This document shows positions 1 to 8,606 of a stretch of DNA of 64,000 nt, piece after piece. This stretch comes from an uncultured Aquimarina sp. GTDB taxonomy: Bacteria; Bacteroidota; Bacteroidia; Flavobacteriales; Flavobacteriaceae. The translations under genes and the position numbers were made by a program. The stretch is from positions 86,964-150,963 of the forward strand of contig CANMDW010000011.1 of the NCBI GenBank assembly GCA_947496705.1, given 5' to 3'. Under the pieces are notes generated by a model. That model did not search any database and was not told where the DNA came from. It was given only the letters and a program-made list of their open reading frames with translations. Position 1 is the stretch's first letter; each line of letters starts with the position of its first letter.

Positions 1-1118
1 GCATTGGTTTCTTTAACGAGTCTGATATTCATTTCGGCGATGGCACTGGCAGGAATTATGGTACGTCTTTTATTGCCGGTCCATCCCGAACTAAGTCCCA
101 AAATACCTAAAGAAGGATATTGTATAGATTCCTGATACGTATCTGCGATATTATCTATAGAGGCAATTCCTAGTTTCTTTCTGATTGTCTTTTCATCATC
201 AGGCACCTGTTTTAGTATCTTTTTTACATCTGAAGAGATTTTGATACCATCATACCACCCTGGGATAGCCACACGTCCGTCTTCATGCATCATAGAAGCC
301 AGCAATTGTGAAAGGCGTAATGCAGGATTAGGAACATAATTACCGTAGTGCCCGCTGTGCTGAGGTGCTCTGGGGCCAAAAACTTCTAAAGACAAGGTAG
401 TAATTCCTCTGGCACCATAAGCCAATGTTGGTTTATTAGAGATATGCCTGGGCCCATCAAAAATAACCAACATATCTGAAGTTAATTCCTCCTTGTGATC
501 CACCACCGCTTTTGGTAATCTTGGCGAACTAATTTCTTCTTCAAAATCCATAATGACCTTGATATTATAATTGGGTTCATATTTAAAATCATTGATAATA
601 TCCATAGCTTTTAGAAACATAATCACTGGTCCTTTTGCATCTGATGCCGATCTCGCAAAAATTCTCCAATCGGGATTAATCTCACCTTTTAAATGAGTTA
701 TAGGAATAGTATTCCAGTTATTATTGGTGTCAGGTTCTTTTAGCGTTGCCATATAGGGGCTTGCCTGAAACCATTTGGAAGTATCTACCGGCTGCCCGTC
801 TACTTGTAAGTAGATTAATACGTTCTTTTTTGCATTTTTATAATTTTTGCTGGCCAATACCAACGGAATCCCTCCTGTAGTAAGCTTTTTTGTGGTAAAT
901 CCCCGCTTACTAAATGCTTCTTCGCACCATTGTATATTCTTTTTAATATCTTTAGGGTAGTGAGCATCGTTGGGGATGCTCAAAAGATCCACTAATTCAT
1001 CAAAGGATGCTTTGGCATAGGAAAGCGAAAGATTATCTAGTTCTGTGTCTTTTATTTGTTGCGCAGAAGAGTAAAATAAAGTAAGCAGAAAAATAGCTGC
1101 TATATGGTATTTTATCAT
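1..1118 (-). CDS. M20-family metallopeptidase, secreted (3' end outside window)
   Basis: The reading frame starts at the ATG at 1118 and runs off the left edge, so about 372 residues are visible and the C-terminus is missing. An N-terminal signal peptide ends near SSAQ. The body resembles M20 dipeptidases of the CNDP/PepV type: RSASDAKGP carries the bridging metal Asp (D160), DFEEEISSP carries the catalytic and metal Glu residues, and PQHSGHYGN carries the His near the dimer interface. It is therefore expected to hydrolyse peptides in the periplasm. Oddity: the first metal-site motif, normally HxD, reads LQVDGQPVD, with Gln105 where the His ligand should be. The peptide may be cleaved poorly, or the metal may be bound differently. 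The family call is firm; activity is uncertain. Confidence 0.85.
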   Translation of the reverse strand, partial: MIKYHIAAIFLLTLFYSSAQQIKDTELDNLSLSYAKASFDELVDLLSIPNDAHYPKDIKKNIQWCEEAFSKRGFTTKKLTTGGIPLVLASKNYKNAKKNVLIYLQVDGQPVDTSKWFQASPYMATLKEPDTNNNWNTIPITHLKGEINPDWRIFARSASDAKGPVIMFLKAMDIINDFKYEPNYNIKVIMDFEEEISSPRLPKAVVDHKEELTSDMLVIFDGPRHISNKPTLAYGARGITTLSLEVFGPRAPQHSGHYGNYVPNPALRLSQLLASMMHEDGRVAIPGWYDGIKISSDVKKILKQVPDDEKTIRKKLGIASIDNIADTYQESIQYPSLGILGLSSGWTGNKRRTIIPASAIAEMNIRLVKETN

Positions 1119-1247
1119 GATGAAATGCGTTTAATAATGATTTGTAGTTATTGTAAATGTAGATAAAAGATTAACATTGCCTTTTTCATTTTCAATAACC
1201 TTAACAAGTTTTTCTTATTTTTAAATAACAAACCAATCATATATGTT

Positions 1248-2183
1248 ATGTATGCTAAAAAGCTAATAGTGGCTGCCATAGTATTTTTTATGGTATGTAT
1301 ATCCTGCAAGGATCAAAAGACCACCGATATTGTAGAAGGGGAGAACAAACTCTTTATAACACCCATAGGTAAAAAGGTTACTACTGTTACACCATCACAA
1401 AAAACAGTAGATGAGTACGAGAAAGCGAAACAAGATTTCCAGTCAGATCCAGACAAAGTAGAGCATATTATTTGGTATGGCCGGCGAACTGCTTATTTAG
1501 GAAAATATGAAGATGCCATACAAATTTATTCTGATGGAATCAAGAAACACCCAAACGATGCCCGATTGTACCGGCATAGAGGTCATCGGTATATTTCGAT
1601 TCGTGAGTTTGATAAGGCGATAGAGGATTTAGAGTTTGCCACAACCCTAATTAAAGGTAAAGAGAATGAAGTGGAACCCGATGGATTGCCCAATGCCCAG
1701 AATATCCCTGTAAGTAGCCTTCACGGAAATATCTGGTACCATCTGGGGCTGGCATATTATCTAAAGAATGATATGGAAAAGGCTTATCAAGCCTATCTTA
1801 CTTGCAGAAACCTGAAGTCAAACGATGATAATATAGTATCAAGTACTCATTGGTTATACATGATCCAAAGACGAATGGGAAATGAAGCCCGGGCAAAAGA
1901 ATTACTGGAGCCTATTACAAATGATATGGCGATTATCGAAAATACGAGTTATTATAACCTCTGTAGGTTTTATAAAGGGCTAATACCGATGAATTCACTA
2001 CAAACCGGTAAAGATGCTGCTCAGGATGACGCAACCCGATATGGACTTGCAAATTGGTATTTTTATACCGGGGATAAAGTGAAAGCAAAAGCACTTCAGC
2101 AGGAAATTCTGGATGGCGAGTTATGGAATTCTTTTGGATATATTGCGGCAGAGTGTGATTATTTGAGGTATTTTATGGAGTGA
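1248..2183 (+). CDS. TPR-repeat lipoprotein
   Basis: This 311-residue protein begins with a lipoprotein signal; the lipobox is around CISC, with Cys near residue 20. The middle holds tetratricopeptide-like helical pairs, for example a segment reading KYEDAIQIYSDGIKKHPNDA and one reading NDMEKAYQAYLTCRNLKSND. TPR lipoproteins usually act as periplasmic or outer-membrane scaffolds for other proteins; the partner is not visible here. The gene stands alone, divergent from the M20 peptidase with about 130 bp between the two starts. An ATG lies 5 bp upstream of the chosen start but in another frame. The specific function is unknown. Confidence 0.85.
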   Translation: MYAKKLIVAAIVFFMVCISCKDQKTTDIVEGENKLFITPIGKKVTTVTPSQKTVDEYEKAKQDFQSDPDKVEHIIWYGRRTAYLGKYEDAIQIYSDGIKKHPNDARLYRHRGHRYISIREFDKAIEDLEFATTLIKGKENEVEPDGLPNAQNIPVSSLHGNIWYHLGLAYYLKNDMEKAYQAYLTCRNLKSNDDNIVSSTHWLYMIQRRMGNEARAKELLEPITNDMAIIENTSYYNLCRFYKGLIPMNSLQTGKDAAQDDATRYGLANWYFYTGDKVKAKALQQEILDGELWNSFGYIAAECDYLRYFME

Positions 2184-2215
2184 TGTTGATTAAGTGCGAG
2201 TATTTTTAACTACTA

Positions 2216-2411
2216 TTAATTTTTTATATAGTCATTTGCTCTAAACCATTCGATACTTCTTTGGATTGCTTTCTCAACCAATACTTGTGGTTGATAACCT
2301 AATGCTTTTTTAGCTTTATCGCCATCCAAAAATTGGCCGGCAGACATAACAGCAATTGTGGTATCGTTCAACAGCGGTAATTTGCCACCTAAAAGCCTGT
2401 ATTTGATTATT
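2216..2411 (-). pseudogene. Remnant of an NAD-dependent epimerase/dehydratase gene (C-terminal 65 codons)
   Basis: Read on the minus strand, the 65 codons before the stop at 2216-2218 give an open frame ending GYQPQVLVEKAIQRSIEWF and a short basic tail. This is the typical C-terminus of extended-SDR sugar epimerases or dihydroflavonol-reductase-like enzymes, where the motif D-K-A-x-x-x-L-G-Y-x-P precedes the last helix. No start codon or Rossmann fold is present; the fragment begins directly after the dnaN stop codon and in the dnaN frame. I interpret it as the leftover of a deletion that fused the 3' flank of dnaN to the end of an epimerase gene. A frameshifted sequencing artefact is unlikely, because dnaN itself is full length. 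Confidence 0.6.
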
Positions 2412-2413
2412 TT

Positions 2414-3532
2414 TTAGGTATTTAACATCACTGGCATAACGAGCATGGTTACCTGTTCACCTTCATCTAGTCCATCTACAGGAGTAAGGATTCCTGCCCT
2501 GTTTGGAAGTGACATTTCCAGTTGTACATCTTCTGCATTAAGATTACTCAACATTTCGCTTAAGAAACGAGAATTAAACCCAATCTGCATATCATCCCCC
2601 TGGTAATCACAGGTTAAACGTTCTTCGGCTTTGTTTGAATAATCTATATCCTCTGCAGAGATATTTAATTCTGCTCCGGCGATCTTCAACCGAATCTGAT
2701 GTGTCGTTTTGTTAGAAAATATAGATACCCTACGCACAGAGTTTAAAAACTGTGTACGGGCTATAGTCAATTTGTTAGGGTTCTCTTTCGGAATCACCGC
2801 TTCGTAATTGGGGTACTTACCATCAATCAATCTACAGATCAACTGTGTTTCATCAAAAGAGAATTTTGCATTAGATTCATTGTATTCTATTAATACCTCA
2901 CTATCACTCCCTGCCAGAATCCCTTTAATCAAGTTCAGCGGTTTCTTTGGCATGATAAATTCTGCAGCTTGCGAAGCTTTTAAATCTCCACGGGTATACT
3001 TTACCAGTTTATGTGCATCGGTAGCAACAAAGGTAAGCCCTTCTGTAGAGAATTGAAAAAACACACCGCTCATTACTGGCCTTAGATCATCATTACCTGT
3101 AGCAAAAATCGTTTTACTAACGGCAGTGGCGAGGATATCACCCAGTACTATTGTCGAGCTTGGATCTTCTAACTCTACTGCTTTTGGGAATTCTTCACCA
3201 TCTGCATAGGCCAATACATATTTGCCGTGGTTGGAACTAATTTCAGCTGTATTGTTATCTGAAACAACAAAGGTCAAAGGTTGTTCAGGAAAAGTTTTTA
3301 ATGTTTCTAATAATAATTTTGCAGGTACTGCAATGACGCCCTGATCTGAAGATTCTACTTCTAATTTTGCAGACATGGTGGTTTCAAGATCAGAAGCAGA
3401 AACAGTTAATGTATTATGATCTAATTCGAACAAAAAGTTATCTAAAATTGGTAAGGTATTACTATTGCTTATTACCCCTCCTAATACCTGAAGTTGCTTT
3501 AGTAAGTAAGAGCTGGATACTATAAATTTCAT
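2414..3532 (-). CDS. dnaN: DNA polymerase III subunit beta (sliding clamp)
   Basis: This 372-residue protein has the family's normal length and the three-fold repeated clamp architecture. It starts MKFIVSSSYLLKQLQVLGGV, as other flavobacterial clamps do, and ends with the conserved LVMPVML segment before NT. The clamp encircles DNA and tethers DNA polymerase III and other replication and repair proteins. The gene is not next to dnaA or recF here. That is common in Bacteroidota, where dnaN is often separate. A TATATTTG -7 box lies about 117 bp upstream of the start. Downstream, the dnaN stop codon abuts an epimerase gene remnant. Confidence 0.97.
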   Translation of the reverse strand: MKFIVSSSYLLKQLQVLGGVISNSNTLPILDNFLFELDHNTLTVSASDLETTMSAKLEVESSDQGVIAVPAKLLLETLKTFPEQPLTFVVSDNNTAEISSNHGKYVLAYADGEEFPKAVELEDPSSTIVLGDILATAVSKTIFATGNDDLRPVMSGVFFQFSTEGLTFVATDAHKLVKYTRGDLKASQAAEFIMPKKPLNLIKGILAGSDSEVLIEYNESNAKFSFDETQLICRLIDGKYPNYEAVIPKENPNKLTIARTQFLNSVRRVSIFSNKTTHQIRLKIAGAELNISAEDIDYSNKAEERLTCDYQGDDMQIGFNSRFLSEMLSNLNAEDVQLEMSLPNRAGILTPVDGLDEGEQVTMLVMPVMLNT

Positions 3533-3648
3533 CTGTTTTTCTTTATTGTTTATTTAGTTGTCAGGTGGAATTCATCGCAGTAATTGAACTGATTTTTTCA
3601 GAACTGTAGCGACTCATTTCATGTGTGATTAGTTATGTACAGTTTAGG

Positions 3649-3656
3649 CAAATATA
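3649..3656 (-). promoter_or_regulatory. Candidate -7 promoter element for dnaN
   Basis: On the minus strand this reads TATATTTG, a perfect match to the Bacteroidota primary-sigma -7 consensus TAnnTTTG. It lies 117 bp upstream of the dnaN start and implies a 5' leader of roughly 110 nt. I could not find a good TTG -33 box at the expected distance, so the call rests on one half-site. Confidence 0.45.
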
Positions 3657-3790
3657 ATTGTAATCTCCTAGGATTTTGGTATACAGAAAACCATAGTTAT
3701 TAACAAACTTTGATGAGTTATTAAGTTATTATAGAAGTCGGGAGACCGAAGTCGGGAGTTATTTGAATTATTAGTGGAGCATACAAAAAA

Positions 3791-3817
3791 CCGTCTATTT
3801 TCGACCAGAGACTAATT
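3791..3817 (-). repeat. Degenerate solo end of repeat family 3
   Basis: The minus strand reads TTAGTCTCTGGTCGAAAATA and continues GACGG, matching the terminal inverted repeat of the complete element at 41405-41574 with about three differences. Only one end is present, so this is a remnant. Confidence 0.5.
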
Positions 3818-4010
3818 ACTTCTCATTATCGTGGCAGTTAACCTTTCAATAATTTAAACGACACATTTTGCCGGATAGTGCCTTCTTAGTTTTAATTGTT
3901 CAGTATTTCTTGTTGTTAAAAATGTAAGCTCTCCTATAACTCAAAACTCTGAATCTATCTGGCTACGCCATAGACAGGCTCATAACTTATGTTTTCCAAT
4001 TTTCTCAACC

Positions 4011-5060
4011 CTATTTCACGATTTCAATTTCAAAGAGTTTATCCCAGTTTTTACCGGTTACAAATAAGTGCTTTGTATCTGCTTTGTATGCGATACCATT
4101 CAAAACATCAAGTTCTGGGTGCTGTGTTACTTTTTTACGTAATCCAGAGAGGTTAATTACCCCTTCCAAAGCGCCATTTTTTGGGTTGATGACCGCAATT
4201 CCATCCTTTTGCCAGGTATTGGCATAAATTTTTCCTTCAATCCATTCCAATTCATTGAATTTTGATTTTACACCTCTATTGGTAGTCACCTCAATATAAT
4301 CTCTTTCTGCAAGTGTATCGGGATCCAAGATCCATATTTTTTTGGTGCCATCACTTTTATAAATGTTTTTTCCATCATTACATAACCCCCAACCTTCTTT
4401 ACTTTGGTTATAGGCAAAGCTCCCGGTTTTATTCATAGTTTTTAAATCATAAATAAAACCTTCTTTGGACATCCAGGTAAGCTGAAAAATTTTGTTGTTA
4501 AGAATTGTAATTCCTTCTGCAAAATATTCCTTGGATATTTCTTTTTTCACAAGTACTTCGCCTGTAGTATAATTGAGCTTTCTTAAGGAAGACATTCCTT
4601 TTTTTCCAGTACTTTCATAGAGTGTATCTCCAAAAAACTCTAACCCTTGAGTAAACGCTTTTTTATCATGAGGATATACAGCAATGATTTTATAAGAATA
4701 TAGCTTTGGAGATTTGTCATTAAGAAAAACGATGGTTTTAATAATGGTATCCACATTTCCATCATAGAATACCTGCGCTTTGAGAATGTGATTTCCTAAT
4801 TTTTCGTCGTCTATCTGCTCTTCATAGTTAAAATTTTTGTCAGAAACGGTTCTTTTACCATCAAGAAGATACGCTACAGAATCAATTTCGATATTTTCAT
4901 TGTTCCTGATACTTGCTTTTATCGTTTCACCAAGCCTGAATTTGGTTTGATTATTCTCTGTAACGATCGAAAAATACTTTTTCTTCTTGTCCTGATTACT
5001 TCCGCAAGAAATGATGAATATACTTAAAATAATGATGACGAAGGAGTTATGGATATTCAT
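4011..5060 (-). CDS. Glutaminyl-peptide cyclotransferase lipoprotein
   Basis: This 349-residue protein starts with a lipoprotein signal ending in the lipobox IISC (Cys19). Residues from about 30 to 100 form an Ig-like or linker region. From about residue 105 on it matches the five-bladed beta-propeller glutamine cyclotransferase family: AVYPHDKKAFTQGLEF, then LYESTGKKG, EGITILNNKIFQLTW, and a long segment around KFNELEWIEGKIYANTWQKD. Members cyclise N-terminal Gln to pyroglutamate on exported peptides, which protects mature N-termini. In Bacteroidota this fits the many secreted proteins whose mature N-terminus is Gln. The gene appears monocistronic. The fold assignment is firm; the enzyme activity is inferred from the family. 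Confidence 0.88.
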   Translation of the reverse strand: MNIHNSFVIIILSIFIISCGSNQDKKKKYFSIVTENNQTKFRLGETIKASIRNNENIEIDSVAYLLDGKRTVSDKNFNYEEQIDDEKLGNHILKAQVFYDGNVDTIIKTIVFLNDKSPKLYSYKIIAVYPHDKKAFTQGLEFFGDTLYESTGKKGMSSLRKLNYTTGEVLVKKEISKEYFAEGITILNNKIFQLTWMSKEGFIYDLKTMNKTGSFAYNQSKEGWGLCNDGKNIYKSDGTKKIWILDPDTLAERDYIEVTTNRGVKSKFNELEWIEGKIYANTWQKDGIAVINPKNGALEGVINLSGLRKKVTQHPELDVLNGIAYKADTKHLFVTGKNWDKLFEIEIVK

Positions 5061-5114
5061 GTAAACAATTAAATTTAAAGCAAGATATTTATTTTAATTG
5101 GGTTTAAAAAATCG

Positions 5115-5144
5115 TTGTTTTATATATTAAAGATTGTATCTTTG
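5115..5144 (+). promoter_or_regulatory. Promoter of the SRP RNA gene
   Basis: TTG at 5115-5117 and TATCTTTG at 5137-5144 are separated by 19 bp, a full match to the Bacteroidota TTG-N19-TAnnTTTG promoter. The RNA 5' end would lie about 5-7 bp downstream, where the closing stem of the SRP RNA begins. Confidence 0.75.
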
Positions 5145-5148
5145 CACA

Positions 5149-5242
5149 GGCAAGTCCTACACAACTAGCTCCTGTTGAATCCTCCAGGGCGGGAACGCAG
5201 CAAAGGTAGACGGTTGTAGCAGTGTGATGTAGGTAGCTTGCC
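5149..5242 (+). ncRNA. ffs: Signal recognition particle RNA, small bacterial type (4.5S-like)
   Basis: The transcript is about 94 nt. The closing stem is formed by GGCAAG at 5149-5154 and CTTGCC at 5237-5242, and a T-run follows at 5243-5248. The apical part contains GTTGAATCCTCCAGG, then GGAACGCAGCAAAGGTA, which are the conserved SRP domain IV signatures bound by the Ffh M domain. The inner arms ACACAACTAGC and the later GTGATGTAGGTAGC pair in the expected hairpin layout. With Ffh this RNA targets nascent membrane and secreted proteins to the translocon. An overlapping minus-strand reading frame in the same stretch is spurious. Confidence 0.92.
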
Positions 5243-5315
5243 TTTTTTCTTTTAATCTTATCGTAAGATATTCTACTATTACAATTCAAGATTCTTTAGT
5301 CGTAATTCATAATTG

Positions 5316-5323
5316 TATATTTG
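5316..5323 (+). promoter_or_regulatory. -7 promoter element almost touching the SDR start codon
   Basis: TATATTTG matches TAnnTTTG exactly and ends only 5 bp before the ATG at 5329. Transcription would start at or within a few bases of the start codon, so the mRNA is predicted to be leaderless or nearly so. Confidence 0.6.
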
Positions 5324-5328
5324 CGATC

Positions 5329-6150
5329 ATGAGCACAGATCAACACACCACTATTGTTTTAATCACAGGAGGTTCCTCGGGCATAGGAAAATCTATAGGA
5401 ACATTTCTCACAGAAAAAGGGTATACTGTTTATGGAACCAGTCGCAATCCGGATCGATTTACAAATTTTGAACCCTTTGAATTACTTGAGTTGGATGTTG
5501 CCGACACAAAAAGTATCATAGCTACTGTCAAAATAATCGAAAAGAAACACGGTCGATTGGATGTGTTGATCAATAATGCCGGGGCCGGAATAACAGGACC
5601 AATAGAAGAGATCCCTGAAGAAGAAATACTAAAGAACTTTACCACAAATTATTTTGGTCCCGTTAATGTAACCAAAGCAGTGTTGCCGCTTATGCGGAAA
5701 CAAGGGAGCGGCATGATTATTAATATTACTTCTATTGCCGGGTATATGGGATTGCCATATCGGGGAATTTATAGTGCTTCTAAAGCAGCACTCGAAATTA
5801 CCACTGAAGCCTGGCGAATGGAGTTGAAAGATTTTAATATCAAAATGACCAATGTGGCCCCCGGAGATTTTGCGACCAATATCGCAGCCGGCAGGTATCA
5901 TGCAGCAGTAACAGAAGGGTCTCCTTATGAAAAACCTTATGGGAATACATTAAAAATGATGGATGATCATGTAGATTCGGGTAGCGATCCCCAGGAAATG
6001 GCAAAAGCTGTTTTTAAAATCATAAAATCCGAAAAACCGAAAGTACATTACAAAGTTGGGGTTTTTATGCAAAAATTCTCTATTGTTTTAAAACGAATTT
6101 TACCAGATAAGACATATGAGAAATTACTCATGAACCATTATAAATTATAA
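5329..6150 (+). CDS. Short-chain dehydrogenase/reductase (SDR) oxidoreductase
   Basis: This 273-residue protein is a classical SDR. The Rossmann cofactor motif is TGGSSGIGKSIG near residues 14-25, NNAG is at about residue 84, the catalytic Ser lies in IINITSIAGY, and the catalytic pair is in YSASK. It should be a cytoplasmic NAD(P)-dependent oxidoreductase of unknown substrate. The C-terminal extension after residue 240 is basic and hydrophobic, as in SDRs acting on lipids or ketones. It is monocistronic and its promoter lies 5 bp from the ATG, which fixes this start. The substrate cannot be told from the sequence. Confidence 0.93.
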   Translation: MSTDQHTTIVLITGGSSGIGKSIGTFLTEKGYTVYGTSRNPDRFTNFEPFELLELDVADTKSIIATVKIIEKKHGRLDVLINNAGAGITGPIEEIPEEEILKNFTTNYFGPVNVTKAVLPLMRKQGSGMIINITSIAGYMGLPYRGIYSASKAALEITTEAWRMELKDFNIKMTNVAPGDFATNIAAGRYHAAVTEGSPYEKPYGNTLKMMDDHVDSGSDPQEMAKAVFKIIKSEKPKVHYKVGVFMQKFSIVLKRILPDKTYEKLLMNHYKL

Positions 6151-6252
6151 GAAAGGAAACGTCAAATAAATACTAAAGATGTTACCGGGCTCCATCGATT
6201 ATTTTTATATTCGCAGTCTATAACAAAAAGTATAATATCTAAACACAACAGC

Positions 6253-6906
6253 ATGAAGTTTTTTATCGATACGGCAAACCTGGACCAAATTAAAGAAGCA
6301 CAGGATTTAGGTGTGTTGGACGGGGTTACTACCAACCCGTCGCTTATGGCAAAGGAAGGAATTACTGGTAAAGAAAATATCATTAATCATTATAAAAAGA
6401 TATGCGAGATCGTAACCGGTGATGTAAGTGCCGAAGTGATCGCTACCGATTTTGATGGAATAATCAAAGAAGGGCAGGAGTTGGCAAAGCTCCATGATCA
6501 GATTATTGTAAAAGTACCCATGATCAAAGATGGAGTGAAAGCTATCAAATACTTCAGCGATCATGGCATTAAGACTAATTGTACATTGGTTTTTTCAGCA
6601 GGGCAGGCTTTGCTCGCTGCCAAGGCTGGTGCTACCTACGTTTCTCCATTTATTGGCAGGCTGGATGATATTTCTACAGATGGGCTTAATCTTATCGCCG
6701 AAATACGTTTGATCTATGATAATTATGGTTTTGAGACTCAGATTTTGGCGGCTTCGATACGGCATACAATGCATGTAATCGATTGTGCAAAGATTGGAGC
6801 AGATGTAATGACGGGACCGCTTTCTTCTATAGAAGGGTTACTAAAACATCCATTAACCGATATTGGCTTAGCCAAATTCCTGGCAGATTATAAAAAAGGG
6901 AACTAA
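6253..6906 (+). CDS. fsa: Fructose-6-phosphate aldolase / small transaldolase
   Basis: This 217-residue protein starts MKFFIDTANLDQIKEA and contains GVTTNPSL, VKVPMIKDG and TLVFSAGQALLAAKAGATYV, the hallmarks of the small (type 3) transaldolase/FSA family, a TIM-barrel class I aldolase. Lys87 in VKVP is the expected Schiff-base residue. Its length matches the decameric FSA/TalC group rather than the longer TalA/TalB enzymes. It either transfers a dihydroxyacetone unit in the pentose phosphate pathway or cleaves fructose 6-phosphate; sequence alone does not separate these. It stands alone and ends in a strong terminator that overlaps the end of the convergent gene. Confidence 0.92.
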   Translation: MKFFIDTANLDQIKEAQDLGVLDGVTTNPSLMAKEGITGKENIINHYKKICEIVTGDVSAEVIATDFDGIIKEGQELAKLHDQIIVKVPMIKDGVKAIKYFSDHGIKTNCTLVFSAGQALLAAKAGATYVSPFIGRLDDISTDGLNLIAEIRLIYDNYGFETQILAASIRHTMHVIDCAKIGADVMTGPLSSIEGLLKHPLTDIGLAKFLADYKKGN

Positions 6907-6930
6907 AAATACTCTCAAGGTATAAAATTG

Positions 6931-6959
6931 GCTACTTTGTTGAAGAGTAGCTTTTTTTT
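6931..6959 (+). terminator. Rho-independent terminator of fsa
   Basis: GCTACT at 6931-6936 pairs with AGTAGC at 6946-6951, followed by eight T residues. It overlaps the stop codon of the convergent thioredoxin-fold gene. Confidence 0.75.
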
Positions 6960-8407
6960 GTGGCTACATTACTAACCAATCTAGTATATTTCATAAGTTG
7001 TTTTTCAAAAACAGAAGAGAATAAGTTAGCTCTTGCATTGATGATCTTACCATTATTGTCAACAAGAATTACCTTGTTCCTGTAATGAATAACTAGCTCT
7101 GCAGAAGAACATTTTGGATATTTGAATTCGTATTCATAGTCAAGATTATAGTGATGCCGTTTAATGGTTTTTAACCAATTCTTTGTCTGTTCATCATCAG
7201 TATTGACGGCGATAAAATCAATTTCAGGATACAGAGCACTAAGGTATGAGGCTTTTTTGTGGGCCTTTTCATAATGTTCCTTGCTCTCCATCGACCAAAA
7301 ATAAAGAGCGGTAATCGATTTGGTAAAAAGAGAAGAGAGTTTAATCGTCTCTCCTTTTGAGGTAATGAGTTCTTGATCGGGGATCATGTTATCTGGACGC
7401 AATCTGGAAATAGCTCTGGCAAGTTTTTTCAGTTCTTTTTGAGATTTTTCATTAGAACTTACTGTTAGATAATGTTTCAAAACCTTGTTAGAGTCGGCAT
7501 TACTTTTACTGTCTAATAAAAAATTGGTAGTAACCCGTCTTAATAAATTGTTTTTGATATATGGATGAGAAACAAGACTATCAATAAGGTTTAATCTGTA
7601 TATAGCGCTTCCGGTTTTACCTTTATATTGTGATTGGTCATTGGTATAATCAGCAAGAGATGAATTTGTAAAATAATAATTTAGGTACCTGTTATAAGAA
7701 TATAATCTTTTTAGTTCATTATCATTAAAATTTATCCCTTGTCTATAGTCAAAAAACGATTCGGGAAGGTCCTTTTTCGAGACAAGGCCTGCAATTCCAT
7801 AACGGCCATGAAAATACATTTCATTCCTGGTATAATAATCAAACACAAAACTAGCCTGGGTAAGTTTTTTTGCCAGATCACTTAACTTCTTGTGTTTGCT
7901 AATTAGTTTGTTGTAAACCTCCATTTTGAATTCTAGTAAAGAATCCTGGTGTTTTTTAAAATAGGAAGGTGATAAACCAAGATTTGTTCTTCGCAATCTT
8001 TCCCTCTCTTTTTCGTTCTGGAGGAACATATCAATCAAAAAATTGTTTTTTTCGGCACCTTTGCCGGTAAAAACAAGAGATTCATCAAATTCTAAAGTAT
8101 TTAATCGTACAAGAACACTATCTCCTTTTTCGAGAATAACAACCTGATTTTCGGGATTGTGCTTAAAAGAATATAATCCCTCTTCCAGGTTTTCAATTTT
8201 ATGTAAAAACCTGTTGTTTTTATCCAGGGGTATAGTGTCACCAGTAATATTGTCTTTGGACAGGATCACATAGTTGATATTTGGGTTTATGATCTCTCCA
8301 CCAAAATAGGTAAAAGCACTATCATTTTTTTCAAAAGAATCACAACAGCATAGGCAGCAGGATAAAAGAGTAACAGGTACCAGATATCTAATTGAGAAAA
8401 ATTGCAT
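6932..8407 (-). CDS. Thioredoxin-fold lipoprotein lacking the CxxC motif
   Basis: This 491-residue protein has an N-terminal lipoprotein-like signal with an unusual cluster of cysteines (LLSCCLCCCD). The N-terminal 100 residues look like the DUF4369-type beta domain of TlpA-like lipoproteins, followed by a long helical region. The last 130 residues resemble a thioredoxin fold: a beta strand ALYFW, then helix, then DFIAVNTDD and a strand VILVDNNGKI. At the position of the usual WCxxC stands WSMES, so redox chemistry through that motif is not possible. It may bind or sense rather than reduce substrates. It is monocistronic, and its last codons lie inside the fsa terminator. Confidence 0.75.
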   Translation of the reverse strand: MQFFSIRYLVPVTLLSCCLCCCDSFEKNDSAFTYFGGEIINPNINYVILSKDNITGDTIPLDKNNRFLHKIENLEEGLYSFKHNPENQVVILEKGDSVLVRLNTLEFDESLVFTGKGAEKNNFLIDMFLQNEKERERLRRTNLGLSPSYFKKHQDSLLEFKMEVYNKLISKHKKLSDLAKKLTQASFVFDYYTRNEMYFHGRYGIAGLVSKKDLPESFFDYRQGINFNDNELKRLYSYNRYLNYYFTNSSLADYTNDQSQYKGKTGSAIYRLNLIDSLVSHPYIKNNLLRRVTTNFLLDSKSNADSNKVLKHYLTVSSNEKSQKELKKLARAISRLRPDNMIPDQELITSKGETIKLSSLFTKSITALYFWSMESKEHYEKAHKKASYLSALYPEIDFIAVNTDDEQTKNWLKTIKRHHYNLDYEYEFKYPKCSSAELVIHYRNKVILVDNNGKIINARANLFSSVFEKQLMKYTRLVSNVATKKSYSSTK

Positions 8408-8606
8408 TATTGGGTGTTATTAACAAAACTGTTCGCTCAAAAATAAGAGGAAACCACTTTCACGATTGTTAATTGTACGTTAATTCTATAATTAGCAGGG
8501 TGTTATTTAGAATTCGTCTTTTTTGTTTAGAGTATGTTTAAAAACTCTTATAGAGTGCCGGCCACAAATTAATCGTAGATTGTTTCTGGTTCTGAATCCA
8601 TTTTTC

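Larger units (their letters stand above)
3533..4010. other. Intergenic region between dnaN and the glutamine cyclotransferase
   Basis: These 478 bases hold no gene I can support. They contain the dnaN -7 box, a short tandem duplication in which gaagtcgggag occurs twice (around 3736-3761), and at 3791-3817 a degenerate copy of the end sequence of repeat family 3, whose consensus contains TGTCTGGTCGGAAATAGAC. The rest is AT-rich and shows no further structure. Confidence 0.5.

Noticed and set aside
5104..5289. Minus-strand open frame of 61 codons
   Set aside because: It is antisense to the SRP RNA gene, which explains the sequence conservation and lack of codon bias.
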